Under the pieces are notes generated by a model. It worked only from the letters and a program-made list of their open reading frames with translations, was not told the DNA's origin and did not search any database. From an uncultured Erythrobacter sp. (GTDB lineage Bacteria > Pseudomonadota > Alphaproteobacteria > Sphingomonadales > Sphingomonadaceae): a stretch of 64,000 bases of DNA. A program made the translations under genes and the position numbers. The stretch is from NCBI RefSeq assembly GCF_947502395.1, contig NZ_CANMZM010000003.1, positions 896,709-960,708 of the forward strand. The letters run 5' to 3'. This document shows, piece after piece, positions 45,815-54,625 of this stretch (within the stretch, counting starts at the first letter, position 1; each line of letters opens with the position of its first letter).

Positions 45815-45855
45815 GCGCACAAAAGATCGCTGCGCGCCGAAGAAGCCTTGGACCA

Positions 45856-45998
45856 AAGTTGACTCAGTCAACTTGGCTAAAAATTCAACATTGGCGCATA
45901 GGGCGCGGAAAACTGCGATTTCGTCTAATCCCAGGTGAGTGGCAAAACTGTTGCGGCTATTTAGTGGCGTAAGGTCAACTTGGGTCAGCTTGGCTCAA
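45856..45998. repeat. Palindrome and TCAACTTGG repeats before the HUH-like gene's 3' side
   Basis: AGTTGACTCAGTCAACT at 45857-45873 is a 17-bp perfect palindrome with a central C. A related segment recurs near 45972-45996, where TCAACTTGGG and TCAGCTTGGC follow each other 11 bp apart. The region 45815-46093 has no gene. Repeats like these could be replication iterons or a resolution site, which is inference. Confidence 0.5.
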
Positions 45999-46093
45999 AT
46001 AGACGCTTGTCTGAAAGACCTTTCCGCCCGCTTAGCGGCCTACGTTAGTGATATAGACCTGCTGCTCATGCTGAACGGTGCCTTTCTCGTAAA

Positions 46094-46978
46094 CTAGTTC
46101 CATTGCTCCAAAGCTTGCTCACCTCTTCTGATAAGTTCCCAGAGCTTTTTCCCCTCAGCTCTGGCAGCTTGTGAGATCGCCAATCGGTTGCTTGGTAGAT
46201 TTGAGCTAGGCGAATCTGCATTCTTGAAGGCGTAGCTGATCGCCTCATCATTGAAGTATCGGTGGTAGGATTTTCTCATCCACACGTTTCCGTCCTGAGA
46301 CACTCCATTAACAATTCTGCGAGCGTTGATGTCGTTCCCTGTAGCTTGCTTCAGTAGTCGCCTCATTGCAGCAAGCCCTGCTCGAAGCTCGGCCTTTTCA
46401 AGACCAGCCGACACAGCAGTTTGCTGGTATGCTGCCCGTGATCTCTTGTTACGAATGTTTCGAAGCGGCAATGGCCTAATCCGAACAACGCCATGTGCAT
46501 GAGGTCTCACAAACGACTTACCATCAGTATCGAGGTCTTCGATCACGAACAGATACCAAGGGTCTTCCTCGTATCCCTCACCGAGAATTCTCGTGATTCG
46601 ATCACGGAGATAGACCTTCAAATCTGTGCCTTTAGCCTCTTCACGGAGCCGAACGTCATCATGTAGCCTGACCCGAAATTGCCTATGCTCAAACTGCCCT
46701 ATGGCCATTGCTATGATCTGAGCCCCCATCCAATGACTCAGTGATCTCCACTCCGGCAGTTTCCGGTTATTCAGACTCTTAAGCGGAAATCCCTTTCCCC
46801 TAAATTGTGTATATAGTGCGGGACGCACAGCGTCCTTCAAATGGCTATGTCCGGACGGGATACCTTGTCGCACCGCAAGCTTCAGTTTTCGCAGTATTTT
46901 TTCTTCATGCCCGATTTTCTCATTTCGGAGAATGAGTTCAATAGTCGCGTGGACTTTTTGTCGTTTCGGCATGTTCAT
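46094..46978 (-). CDS. Putative HUH-like replication/transfer protein of the element
   Basis: The frame continues upstream through tRNA-Pro, so I take the first sensible ATG, 46978, giving 294 residues. A strand-type segment WYLFVIEDLD precedes VRPHAHGVVRI, with His160 and His162 in a H-hydrophobic-H pattern. Tyr249 lies in ISYAFKN (YxxK), where HUH endonucleases hold the nicking Tyr. The mixed basic character suits DNA binding. I recognise no named family; the motifs and context suggest a rolling-circle Rep-like protein. Confidence 0.5.
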   Translation of the reverse strand: MNMPKRQKVHATIELILRNEKIGHEEKILRKLKLAVRQGIPSGHSHLKDAVRPALYTQFRGKGFPLKSLNNRKLPEWRSLSHWMGAQIIAMAIGQFEHRQFRVRLHDDVRLREEAKGTDLKVYLRDRITRILGEGYEEDPWYLFVIEDLDTDGKSFVRPHAHGVVRIRPLPLRNIRNKRSRAAYQQTAVSAGLEKAELRAGLAAMRRLLKQATGNDINARRIVNGVSQDGNVWMRKSYHRYFNDEAISYAFKNADSPSSNLPSNRLAISQAARAEGKKLWELIRRGEQALEQWN

Positions 46979-47070
46979 GGTGCTTTTTTGATGGTTCGGC
47001 TGACTGTAACATATGACTGTCACATTGCCACCATCCGAAGGCTTAGTATCCAATTGAAATAATTGAACAA

Positions 47071-47104
47071 TGATGAAATGGTCGGGGAGAGAGGATTCGA
47101 ACCT
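47071..47104. repeat. Right attachment repeat, 3' end of tRNA-Pro
   Basis: This copy overlaps the last 26 bases of the tRNA gene plus 8 bases beyond its CCA end, and agrees with 40521-40554 at 33 of 34 positions. The element keeps the tRNA intact. Confidence 0.88.
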
Positions 47105-47155
47105 CCGACCCCCTGTACCCAAAACAGGTGCGCTACCTGGCTGCGCCACTCCCCG
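47079..47155 (-). tRNA. tRNA-Pro(TGG)
   Basis: A 77-base cloverleaf on the minus strand. The acceptor stem CGGGGAG pairs with CTCCCCG and CCA is encoded. The anticodon arm CCTGT-TTTGGGT-ACAGG gives anticodon TGG. The T-loop is GGTTCGAATCC. It is the attachment site of the element at its left. Confidence 0.93.
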
Positions 47156-47229
47156 ACATTTCATCTTCGCTTAGCAGTCAGACTGCTGAGCATGTTTAGC
47201 TTTTGGGCCCCGCAACGAGGGCTCAAGAT

Positions 47230-47305
47230 TGGTGGGCCCGGCAGGATTCGAACCCGCGACCTAGCCGTTATGAGCGGCCAGCTCTAACCGCTGAGCTACA
47301 GGCCC
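47230..47305 (-). tRNA. tRNA with CAT anticodon, probably tRNA-Ile2
   Basis: A 76-base cloverleaf on the minus strand, with acceptor GGGCCTG against CGGGCCC and encoded ACCA. The anticodon loop CTCATAA gives CAT. The short D-loop (AGCGGTTAGAGC) and general match to E. coli ileX favour tRNA-Ile2, whose C34 is modified to lysidine. Elongator tRNA-Met is the alternative. Confidence 0.85.
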
Positions 47306-47425
47306 TTAAAGGGTTCGTTCGGCCAAACCCAAAGCTGAACAGGCGGTGCCTCTACAGCCATGTCAGCAAAACTACAAGCGGCTGTTTTGTCCTTTTTCGA
47401 AAACGTGAGGGTGTGACCGAAAAAA

Positions 47426-48487
47426 TCAGCGCCGAACCGCTGCTATTACGTCATCCACACTGGCTGATCTGACTCCAGCTTTGGCCAAGCGGTCGTAAAT
47501 TTGGGCGAACCAGTCGTAGAGCTCATCTACCTCACTTTCGCTGCTTGTGTAGGGAGACAGGCCCGGCATCAGAGAGGGGCTGTGGAAGGAGAGAACAGTG
47601 AGCGGCAAACCCGCCTCAAGCGTCAACTCTAGCCCGCGTAGGGCCTCCTTGGCGGTAACCCCCTCAGGTGTGAGCGTAATCCTCTCTAGTAAGCCCAAAC
47701 GTGCCAATGCGCCCAAGAGCGGTGGGATTTGGGCGCCTCTCTTTTGCAAATGAAGCCCTAGTGGACGCATGGCGCCTCTATGGACGACTGTCATGGGAGC
47801 CTCGAGGAGGGTGCGCTCGTGATCGACCCAATAAGGCACCATTGGGTGGTTGGAGTAATCAGGTCCATTCTGTGCACTGTAATCAAACAGGGGCCGTACA
47901 GAGGTGTCGACCTTGATCCCACCTTCTTTAAGTATCTCGGCGGTATTCGAGCCCAGACCATAGCGACCGGCGCGGTAGATCAGCGGCGCCTCGCCAAATG
48001 CTGCTTCGATCTGATCGCGAAGCAGCATGAATTTTACACGCTCCAATTCGGGCGGAAGATTGCCGGCGAACGAGTTTGAGGGACTAAGCGTCTCTTCAAA
48101 GGGTGGGTTGACCCAGGGGTGAAGCTGTACGCCGACATCTGCGGTGCCGCGCTGGACAGCGTCACCCAGAACCTCGACTGCAAAGGGATTATTGGCGATG
48201 GGCCAATCGACCAGATAGATCGGATGCGCGCCTAGCTTTTCGCAGAACGCCTGAAAGCGGGGGATGGCGGCGACATGGCTGAGACCGTGCTTATCGCGGG
48301 TAAAGGGGCCCTCCCAATCGAACTCCTCTTCGGTGTCGATAGTGAGCAGGACTCGCTGACTAAATCCAGACACAAATTCCGCGGTGGCGCGGGGATGTGG
48401 CACCGCAGTCATGGATGAGGGACAAACCTCAACCTCGCTTGCGGAACGCGCTTGCGTGTCTTCCGGTTGGAGTTCTGCCGCTGCCAT
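47426..48487 (-). CDS. WalW-like polysaccharide deacetylase-family protein
   Basis: The 353-residue protein has the NodB-type catalytic motif LLTIDTEEEFDW near 48-59 and a zinc-ligand HPW motif in GVQLHPWVNPPF. A later SFHSPSLMPG carries the third motif. These enzymes remove acetyl or similar groups from glycans. WalW-type proteins usually lie in polysaccharide loci; here there is no such locus, only the tRNA pair and a kinase gene. No signal peptide is seen in the 40 N-terminal residues. Confidence 0.78.
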   Translation of the reverse strand: MAAAELQPEDTQARSASEVEVCPSSMTAVPHPRATAEFVSGFSQRVLLTIDTEEEFDWEGPFTRDKHGLSHVAAIPRFQAFCEKLGAHPIYLVDWPIANNPFAVEVLGDAVQRGTADVGVQLHPWVNPPFEETLSPSNSFAGNLPPELERVKFMLLRDQIEAAFGEAPLIYRAGRYGLGSNTAEILKEGGIKVDTSVRPLFDYSAQNGPDYSNHPMVPYWVDHERTLLEAPMTVVHRGAMRPLGLHLQKRGAQIPPLLGALARLGLLERITLTPEGVTAKEALRGLELTLEAGLPLTVLSFHSPSLMPGLSPYTSSESEVDELYDWFAQIYDRLAKAGVRSASVDDVIAAVRR

Positions 48488-48576
48488 ACAGGCGCCTGTA
48501 GCACAGCAGTGCTTAGCGATGCCTTACCGTCCCTCAAGCGGAGGGCTAAGGCACTGATCTTAGGAGCCAATTGTGA

Positions 48577-50589
48577 TTAATGCTCGGCAGTCTCTGATCG
48601 AATTACCGCTTGGGAGGCGTTCGCCTTTGGAAGTGTTAGGCAAATGGCATCTCCATTCCGTACAAGATCGCCGCCTCCGCTGCGCGCTTCGGCTCGTGCA
48701 AGGCGAAGTGCAAAACCCGCTCCAAATAAGCCCGGGTTGATGGTATTGCTCAACGGGCGTGCGTCAGCAGCAAAAAGATCGTCCTCCCCCAGCAGTTGCA
48801 TTGGCAAATCCAAGGTCAAACTGATCGATCCACCTTCTGTGCCAAGACGCGCCTGAAGCATCTCACCCGCTGCGCAGCCCCCGCCAAGACTCGCGAGTAA
48901 GCGCCACATCAGGCTCTCTGCGTTGTCTGCATCAATCGCTGCCACAAAGGCCGCCTCTTCGTCCCATTCGAGTTCCACGCCCGCCATCCGTGCTTCAAGC
49001 ACCCGCGAGAATTGGTTCACAATGCGATGAGTAACAGCGGCAATGTCGGTTTGACCTTCATCGATTTCTATCGCTCCAGTCTCAAGCTTGGCCAGACGGT
49101 CAAGTTCCTCAAAGCCAGAGAGGATGCGTGCTGCGTCAGCGGCAATCGCGGCAGCCAAAGCGCGATATTCATGCGGTGCGGAACCAAAAAGCTGCTGTTG
49201 GATCACTTCCGAATAGCCTTGAACTGCAGTTACCGGCGTGCGCAATTCGTGAAGCAATTGACGGATCCGGTCCGCCTCGGCCTGTGCTGGAGTGGGGCCA
49301 GAAGGAACTGCCTCGATCGGTCTGCGCATTCGTCCGACATAGCCTGCGAATCCGCCAATTTGGCTAAAGCGTGGCTGCGCGTCCACGACCCAATTTCCCG
49401 CAATCGCTGGGGCTCCTGCCAATGTGAACGGGGCTGCGCGGATAGGCTGGCGCCGGTTGAAGGCCGTGGTGACTGCCTCATGAAAATCGCCTGACTGAAG
49501 CCGCGATGAAGCGAGCAGCCGGGTGCCGATGACCATCGATGCAGCGCCTTCCTCCGCCCATTCGATTCGTCCCGCTGCATCCGCTACAAAGCCGAAACCG
49601 CGCACCGCACGCACGCGGGCACTATCCTCCTCACCAAGAGGCAGGCGTGGCATAAGCGGGTCGCCATCGGGTCGGCTATCACAAGGAGCTTCTTCCGGAG
49701 TTAGCGTGCTTTCCCGGTTGCGTTGAAACTTGGCGATACGCTCAACCAGAGCTGAGATTTCGCTGCGCCCATCTGTTTGACCATCGTCGGGCGATTGCGC
49801 TTTGGCGTCCTCAGAGAGATCTTCATTATCGCCGAGTGGCTTGTCGGAGATTTGCCTTAACTCTTCGATCGTGAAGGGTTGTGGTTTATAGTCTTTGTCT
49901 TCGGTGTTTTCTTCAGACCCATGCGCAATTGACCTGTTCTTCGAAAAGAAGATTGGGCGGAGTGGTGTTGAAGAATCCCCTGCGTCACTCACCTCTTCTG
50001 GATTTTGCTCAATCGGCAAAGTAGTGGGTGGCTCGCGTGGGTTGTCCTCGGGAGGAATACCCGGAGCCGGCAGCTCTTCGGCTGAGTTAAGGTCTAATGG
50101 TTGATCCCCATCAGCATCTGCTCCCGCACTTTGCGGCTGTGGGAGGCCCCGATCGTGGATGCCAAGCTTTTCGAGCGTCGCCTCTACTCCATCGGGCATA
50201 TCGCGTCTTAGCCGAAGAAATCCCCGCGCACGCACAGGTAGTCGTGGGATAAGCGCGGTCCAGTCATCAGATGACAGTTTCGCACGGGAAAGCGCCGCTG
50301 ATGCCACTTCTGGTTCAAATTCAGCCAAATGCGCGACCAGCTCAGGATTGCGCAGGTGCCAGCTGGGCTCGCTGATAAGCTGCGCCCGGTCCTTTGAGGG
50401 CAAATCTTCGGCAAGCTTGCTCATCCGCATCCACGCAGCGGCAACGAGGCTTGGATCACGGCCTGGTTTGCGTGCTCCGCTCGCCTCAGCGCCCAGCAAA
50501 TCAAGCAATTGCCGAAATTGCGTACGACGCATCGCATCACTCTGAGCGCTCTGTCTCAGAACTGTTGCGAGGCGATCATCGAAGAACAT
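48577..50589 (-). CDS. Orphan histidine kinase
   Basis: ATG at 50589 has GGGAG six bases upstream and gives 670 residues; the frame could extend 15 codons. The N-terminal 300 residues are polar and Pro/Glu-rich without membrane helices, so the kinase is likely cytosolic. A PAS-like stretch (IEWAEEGAASMVIG) precedes the HisKA box LLHELRTPVTAVQGYSEVI near 455. The ATPase domain is divergent, with GLFGAGFALRLARAEARSGG near 630. No response regulator is adjacent. Confidence 0.8.
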   Translation of the reverse strand: MFFDDRLATVLRQSAQSDAMRRTQFRQLLDLLGAEASGARKPGRDPSLVAAAWMRMSKLAEDLPSKDRAQLISEPSWHLRNPELVAHLAEFEPEVASAALSRAKLSSDDWTALIPRLPVRARGFLRLRRDMPDGVEATLEKLGIHDRGLPQPQSAGADADGDQPLDLNSAEELPAPGIPPEDNPREPPTTLPIEQNPEEVSDAGDSSTPLRPIFFSKNRSIAHGSEENTEDKDYKPQPFTIEELRQISDKPLGDNEDLSEDAKAQSPDDGQTDGRSEISALVERIAKFQRNRESTLTPEEAPCDSRPDGDPLMPRLPLGEEDSARVRAVRGFGFVADAAGRIEWAEEGAASMVIGTRLLASSRLQSGDFHEAVTTAFNRRQPIRAAPFTLAGAPAIAGNWVVDAQPRFSQIGGFAGYVGRMRRPIEAVPSGPTPAQAEADRIRQLLHELRTPVTAVQGYSEVIQQQLFGSAPHEYRALAAAIAADAARILSGFEELDRLAKLETGAIEIDEGQTDIAAVTHRIVNQFSRVLEARMAGVELEWDEEAAFVAAIDADNAESLMWRLLASLGGGCAAGEMLQARLGTEGGSISLTLDLPMQLLGEDDLFAADARPLSNTINPGLFGAGFALRLARAEARSGGGDLVRNGDAICLTLPKANASQAVIRSETAEH

Positions 50590-50883
50590 TCTTGCTCCCA
50601 AAACGGCAGATTGCAGAACCCACAAAAAACGCAAGCGTTCTCAGCATGTGGGGTAGCACCAAGCGTGCGGCAATACAGAGGGGCTTTAAGATGCGTTGCA
50701 AAGCGGGACAATTGCTGGCACACATAATAAAATTAGTTTCAAAACCGATCTATCGGGCACATTCTTACAGACGATCGGTGCTGTGTTAGCTGATCTTCCC
50801 GAGTCGGGTGTTGACGCTAACTCAGGCAATATCAGGGGGGCTAGGGTGCAGAACGCCGCCTTTTTGAGGAGAAAAAAGGGATC

Positions 50884-51345
50884 ATGGCGAATTTGGACGA
50901 GATCGATCGTCGATTGCTGGGGGAGCTTCAGGCAGAGGGTCGCGTTACCAATGTTGAGCTCGCGCAAAGGGTCGGGCTGACTGCGCCGCCCTGCTTGCGC
51001 CGTGTGCGCGGGCTTGAAGAAGATGGGGTTATCCGCGGCTACCATGCGGATTTGGACCCATCGAAGCTTGGCTTTGCAATCACCGTCTTCGCGATGGTGA
51101 GCCTCAAAAGTCAGGCGGAATCCGATCTGCGCGAATTTGAAGATCATATGGCGGACCTTCCTGAGGTACGTGAATGCCATATGCTCAATGGTGAAATCGA
51201 CTTTATTCTGAAGATCGTCAGCCAGGATTTGCAGAGTTTTCAAGAGTTTCTTACCAGTAAGCTAACGCCCGCTCCCAACGTGGCAAGCGTCAAAACTTCG
51301 CTCACCATCCGCACAGCCAAGCATGAGCCGGGTGTGCCACTGTAA
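50884..51345 (+). CDS. Lrp/AsnC-family regulator
   Basis: The 153-residue protein has a N-terminal helix-turn-helix (DEIDRRLLGELQAEGRVTNV, ELAQRVGLTAPPCLRRVRGL) and a C-terminal RAM ligand domain (CHMLNGEIDFILKIVSQDLQ). GGAGAAAAAAGGG lies upstream. Family members sense amino acids. It is divergent from the kinase gene; the 290-bp gap between them holds its promoter and nothing else I can name. A GFA gene follows after 26 bp. Confidence 0.9.
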   Translation: MANLDEIDRRLLGELQAEGRVTNVELAQRVGLTAPPCLRRVRGLEEDGVIRGYHADLDPSKLGFAITVFAMVSLKSQAESDLREFEDHMADLPEVRECHMLNGEIDFILKIVSQDLQSFQEFLTSKLTPAPNVASVKTSLTIRTAKHEPGVPL

Positions 51346-51370
51346 GCCTCTTAAGCCGGAGGATCCTGAG

Positions 51371-51820
51371 ATGAGTGATCCACAAGAGATCATAGCTGAA
51401 CCGCTCACAGGATCGTGCCTGTGCGGGGCGGTCACAGTCATAATGCGCGAAGCTCACCGCGAGGTGGACGTGTGCCACTGCACCATGTGCCAGAAATGGA
51501 ACGGCTCAATGTATGCCGGGATTGAGGCTGACGACTTTACGCTTGAGGGCGAGAAGCACATAGCGGCCTACCAATCGAGCAATTGGGCTGAACGTGCGTT
51601 TTGCTCCAAATGCGGCAGCCATCTCTGGTACAAATTTCTCCCCACGGGCAATCGTACGTTCTTGGCTGGCATGTTTAAGCTGCCCGAAGGACTGCCGATC
51701 AAGCATCAAATTTTCATCGATGAGAAACAGGACTGGTTCGACATCGCGCAGGACAGCCCCAGGAAAACAGGGCCTGAGATCATCGCTGAAGCGGAAGCGG
51801 CGGGATTTTCATTCGATTAG
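51371..51820 (+). CDS. GFA-family zinc protein
   Basis: ATG at 51371 has GGAGG nine bases upstream, so I prefer it to 51323, which would overlap the Lrp gene. The 149-residue protein carries the GFA zinc motifs: GSCLCGAV, CHCTMCQKWNG and FCSKCGSHLWYK. The family was first described as glutathione-dependent formaldehyde-activating, but most members have no proven activity. Likely co-transcribed with the Lrp-type gene. Confidence 0.85.
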   Translation: MSDPQEIIAEPLTGSCLCGAVTVIMREAHREVDVCHCTMCQKWNGSMYAGIEADDFTLEGEKHIAAYQSSNWAERAFCSKCGSHLWYKFLPTGNRTFLAGMFKLPEGLPIKHQIFIDEKQDWFDIAQDSPRKTGPEIIAEAEAAGFSFD

Positions 51821-51863
51821 AAGCAATTGGCTTGACGCAGGTTGTGTGCTAAAGGCAGCGGAG

Positions 51864-52256
51864 ATGCTGGATGAGCTGCCTGAGACTCCGATCGAACTGT
51901 CTGAGCCTGCTCAACGTGCCGCAGAGATTGTAGAGCCACATCTGCCGACCGAGACACGCGAAGATGGCTCGGTCGTGATCGATTTGTCAGGATTGGCGCC
52001 GACACCGACAGAATGTCTCGACCGCGAGCCTGATCCGTTCAATCCGGAGATTGTTGTGTGCCGTAGGTTAACGCCGTCCCCGCGTCTGGGTGCGAATTAC
52101 GGTCCGAGCGCCGGCGAGCTTATTGAAGGAAGCGCTGTCCCGCGTGCGCGGGTGCGTATCTCCGAGGATGCCGATGCGGAAGCCAATGTGACGAGCAAAG
52201 GTGTCGGCGGTTGGAACGCCAATGGCGCTGAGGTGCGAGCCAGGATCAAGTTTTGA
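51864..52256 (+). CDS. Small acidic protein of unknown function
   Basis: From ATG at 51864 the product has 130 residues. It begins MLDELPETPIELSEPAQR and carries two cysteines (TECLDREP and VVCRRL). I do not recognise a family. A purine-rich GGCAGCGGAG lies upstream. It seems coupled to the next gene, whose TTG overlaps its stop. The segment between 51821 and 51863 is a short gap. Confidence 0.55.
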   Translation: MLDELPETPIELSEPAQRAAEIVEPHLPTETREDGSVVIDLSGLAPTPTECLDREPDPFNPEIVVCRRLTPSPRLGANYGPSAGELIEGSAVPRARVRISEDADAEANVTSKGVGGWNANGAEVRARIKF

Positions 52257-52807
52257 GAGATATCTCTTACGACGCTGGGAGCACACTAAGCCACGAAGGT
52301 GCCCAAATTTTGGCAACTGTCCGGTATCCAGCTGGTAGAGTTACTTTCGCTGCATTCTTAATGATCTTTCTCGGGGCGCTATTTTGCCTTGTAGCCTTCG
52401 ATCCGATGTTGGTTGCAGATCTTGCTCAACGAGAATCCAGAGGTGGTCGCTACGGCTACAATCCATTTCCAGTTTTTGAGCTTTTCACACTGTTTGGGGT
52501 GAATGTTCCGTGTCTGTTACTTGCGGTTTTCTTTTTTTACGGCGGGCAGAAGCTCGTACGCCGATCCATCAACACAACGGCCATTCTCATAGACGATCTG
52601 CAGACGCAGTTTCATTCGACTATCAGGCACCAGCCAATTCAAAGCAGCTCAATCGAAGAGGTGCGCTACTTGGAGCGTCGAGGTGCGGCTTCGCTTCAGA
52701 TTGTTTCGGGTAATGAAGTGATCAAAGTGCACGGGGTGTTAAAGGATGATGCCACCACGCTGGTCGAAGCATTTGAACGGTGGAGGCAGGGCACCCGCGA
52801 GCCCTAA
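52253..52807 (+). CDS. Two-helix membrane protein of unknown function
   Basis: The TTG at 52253 overlaps the previous stop, giving 184 residues. Two helices (about 30-52 and 80-100) precede a soluble tail with SIEEVRYLERRGAASLQI. The tail resembles small PH-like or bacterial membrane-associated domains, but I will not name one. Its stop overlaps the convergent NDH-2 gene by 4 bp. Confidence 0.55.
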   Translation: MRDISYDAGSTLSHEGAQILATVRYPAGRVTFAAFLMIFLGALFCLVAFDPMLVADLAQRESRGGRYGYNPFPVFELFTLFGVNVPCLLLAVFFFYGGQKLVRRSINTTAILIDDLQTQFHSTIRHQPIQSSSIEEVRYLERRGAASLQIVSGNEVIKVHGVLKDDATTLVEAFERWRQGTREP

Positions 52808-54189
52808 TGCAGCTTCAATCTGGGGCGTACAATCCGGTTCACCCGGCCGATTACCATCAAGCCCAAGCCCTTCAACCAACCATGAATACCGATCAGGTGC
52901 ATACGGTAGAGCGAGGTATAGATGAAGCGTGCTATGCGTCCCTCGACTGCCATCGCCCCGCCAACGAGGTTCCCCATCAAACTGCCTACGGTGGTGAAGC
53001 GACTGAGTGAAATCAGTGAGCCATTGTCTTTGTAGACAAAGTTCTCGAGGGTTTTACCGCGTTCGCGTAAGCGAATGTTCTTGAAAGCGGTATCTGCCAT
53101 TTGGTGCGCTGCTTGAGCGCGTGGCGGGATCTGCGGGCCGCCATCTTCGGGTGTGAAAGCGCAGCAATCACCAAGCGCAAATATATCTTGATCGGTCACA
53201 GTTTGCAGTGTGGGCTTCACAACGATCTGATTGCGCGATGTCACCGCAAGGCCAAGATCTCCGATGAAATCGGCGCCTTTGACCCCGGCGGCCCAAACCA
53301 TCAGGTCTGCCTCAATTTCTTCACCATCTTTGGTGACGAGCGCATGTTCGGTTGCTTGTACCACCTGCAGACCCTCGCGCACTTCCACGCCAAGGGTTGT
53401 CAGCTCATCGCGGGCTGAGTTTGAAAGGCGTTCGGGAAGGGCGGGAAGAATGCGCTCGCCCGCTTCCAGCAAGGTGACTTCAAGGCGGCTTTCATCAAAC
53501 ACTTCAAGGCCATAGTGCTTCAGCCCTGCTGCTGCATTGTAGAGCTCTGCTGCAAGCTCAACCCCAGTTGCCCCGCCGCCTACAATCGCGACCTTCACTC
53601 GCTCATCGGAGGCCGGATCGGCCAACATTGCGCGGCTGACGCGTAGGCAATGATTGAGCAGCTTGCGGCGGAATTTGTCGGCTTGGGTTCGGCTGTCCAG
53701 ATACAGGCAGTGGTCCTTCACGCCGGGCACTCCAAAATCGTTGGAGACCGAGCCCATGGCGAGCACCAGCATGTCGTATCGGATTGTATGGGCGCCGATC
53801 ACCTCTTTGCCATTGTCATCGAGCACGGGTGCCAAACGGATGGTGCGGTCTTTCCGGTCGATGCTTTCAAGGCTGCCTTGGAAGAAACGATAGCCCCATC
53901 GCGCGCAGTGGCTGCGATAGCCGACTTCATCCATATTGGCATCGAGAGACCCCGCAGCGACTTCGTGCAAGAGTGGCTTCCAAATGTGTGAGAGGTTTTT
54001 ATCGACGAGGATGATGTCGTGATTGCGCCGCCCGTATTTCGCACCCAGACGCCGCACAAGCTCAAGACCGCCCGCACCACCGCCAACGACCACAATCTGC
54101 GTTTTTCGAGTGCCCCGACGGATGCGCGGATAAGGCGGGGAGGCGGTGGCGCGCTCTTCGAGAGGGATACTTTCGTGTTTCACACCCAA
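52804..54189 (-). CDS. ndh: Type II NADH dehydrogenase (NDH-2)
   Basis: The 461-residue protein has two Rossmann motifs: FAD-binding VVVGGGAGGLELVRRLG near 34-50 and NADH-binding VAIVGGGATGVELAAE near 185-200. FALGDCCA is near 335, as in NDH-2. The C-terminal 70 residues carry an amphipathic region and hydrophobic patch for membrane attachment. NDH-2 oxidises NADH and reduces ubiquinone without proton pumping. A basic N-terminal extension of 30 residues precedes the FAD site. Confidence 0.9.
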   Translation of the reverse strand: MGVKHESIPLEERATASPPYPRIRRGTRKTQIVVVGGGAGGLELVRRLGAKYGRRNHDIILVDKNLSHIWKPLLHEVAAGSLDANMDEVGYRSHCARWGYRFFQGSLESIDRKDRTIRLAPVLDDNGKEVIGAHTIRYDMLVLAMGSVSNDFGVPGVKDHCLYLDSRTQADKFRRKLLNHCLRVSRAMLADPASDERVKVAIVGGGATGVELAAELYNAAAGLKHYGLEVFDESRLEVTLLEAGERILPALPERLSNSARDELTTLGVEVREGLQVVQATEHALVTKDGEEIEADLMVWAAGVKGADFIGDLGLAVTSRNQIVVKPTLQTVTDQDIFALGDCCAFTPEDGGPQIPPRAQAAHQMADTAFKNIRLRERGKTLENFVYKDNGSLISLSRFTTVGSLMGNLVGGAMAVEGRIARFIYTSLYRMHLIGIHGWLKGLGLMVIGRVNRIVRPRLKLH

Positions 54190-54245
54190 CTAACGCGCAA
54201 CATCCCATTCGGTGCCCCAATCCGCCAGAAACGCCGGGACGAGCC

Positions 54246-54623
54246 CTAGTCATGCGCTTTAAGCCGCCCAAAGAAACCGATGACTTTCACAATTTTCCCA
54301 GCATCATTAACCTCGGTCATATCAAAGCCATCCATCAGGCGTTTGTCGCCCATGTCGATCTTCCAATGATAGCGGCAGAAGTTGTTCTGCATGTCGACCT
54401 CGCTGTTGCGGCCATAGACTGCGCCCGGGATCTGCTTTTGCACCTGTTGCACCATATCGATGAAGGCCTTGCGCCCGATGATATTGTGGTTGGGGTCGGC
54501 GAAATGGACGTTGTGTTCCATTGCCTCCTCGGTGAGGCGCTCAATCTCTGCAGCATCGGTGGTGTTCCAGATCGCCATCATTTTCTCGAGGCTTTCCATA
54601 TATCCGCTCATGTGCGTGTTCAT
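54246..54623 (-). CDS. NTF2/SnoaL-fold protein 1
   Basis: A 125-residue alpha+beta barrel of the NTF2-like superfamily. Features are the acidic helix (WNTTDAAEIERLTEEAMEHN) followed by VHFADPNHNIIGRKAFIDMV. The family binds small hydrophobic ligands or acts as isomerase or dehydratase. It follows the next NTF2-like gene by 2 bp, so they form an operon. Substrate unknown. Confidence 0.8.
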   Translation of the reverse strand: MNTHMSGYMESLEKMMAIWNTTDAAEIERLTEEAMEHNVHFADPNHNIIGRKAFIDMVQQVQKQIPGAVYGRNSEVDMQNNFCRYHWKIDMGDKRLMDGFDMTEVNDAGKIVKVIGFFGRLKAHD

Positions 54624-54625
54624 TC

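Larger units (their letters stand above)
40521..47104. mobile_element. Integrative element in the 3' end of tRNA-Pro(TGG)
   Basis: A 34-bp direct repeat with one mismatch flanks 6.55 kb. The right copy is the 3' end of a complete tRNA-Pro, while the left copy lacks the rest of the tRNA, as expected after integrase-mediated insertion. Inside lie a tyrosine integrase, a small coupled membrane gene, a resolvase remnant, an IS3 insertion, an XRE repressor, a membrane protein and a HUH-like protein. Frameshifts and an IS suggest decay. Confidence 0.85.

Noticed and set aside
46979..47164. 62-codon upstream extension of the HUH-like gene
   Set aside because: It would translate through tRNA-Pro and the attachment site, so it cannot be the native N terminus.
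50686..51243. 185-codon minus frame opposite the Lrp gene
   Set aside because: Shadow of the Lrp/AsnC gene, which has both a helix-turn-helix and a RAM domain.
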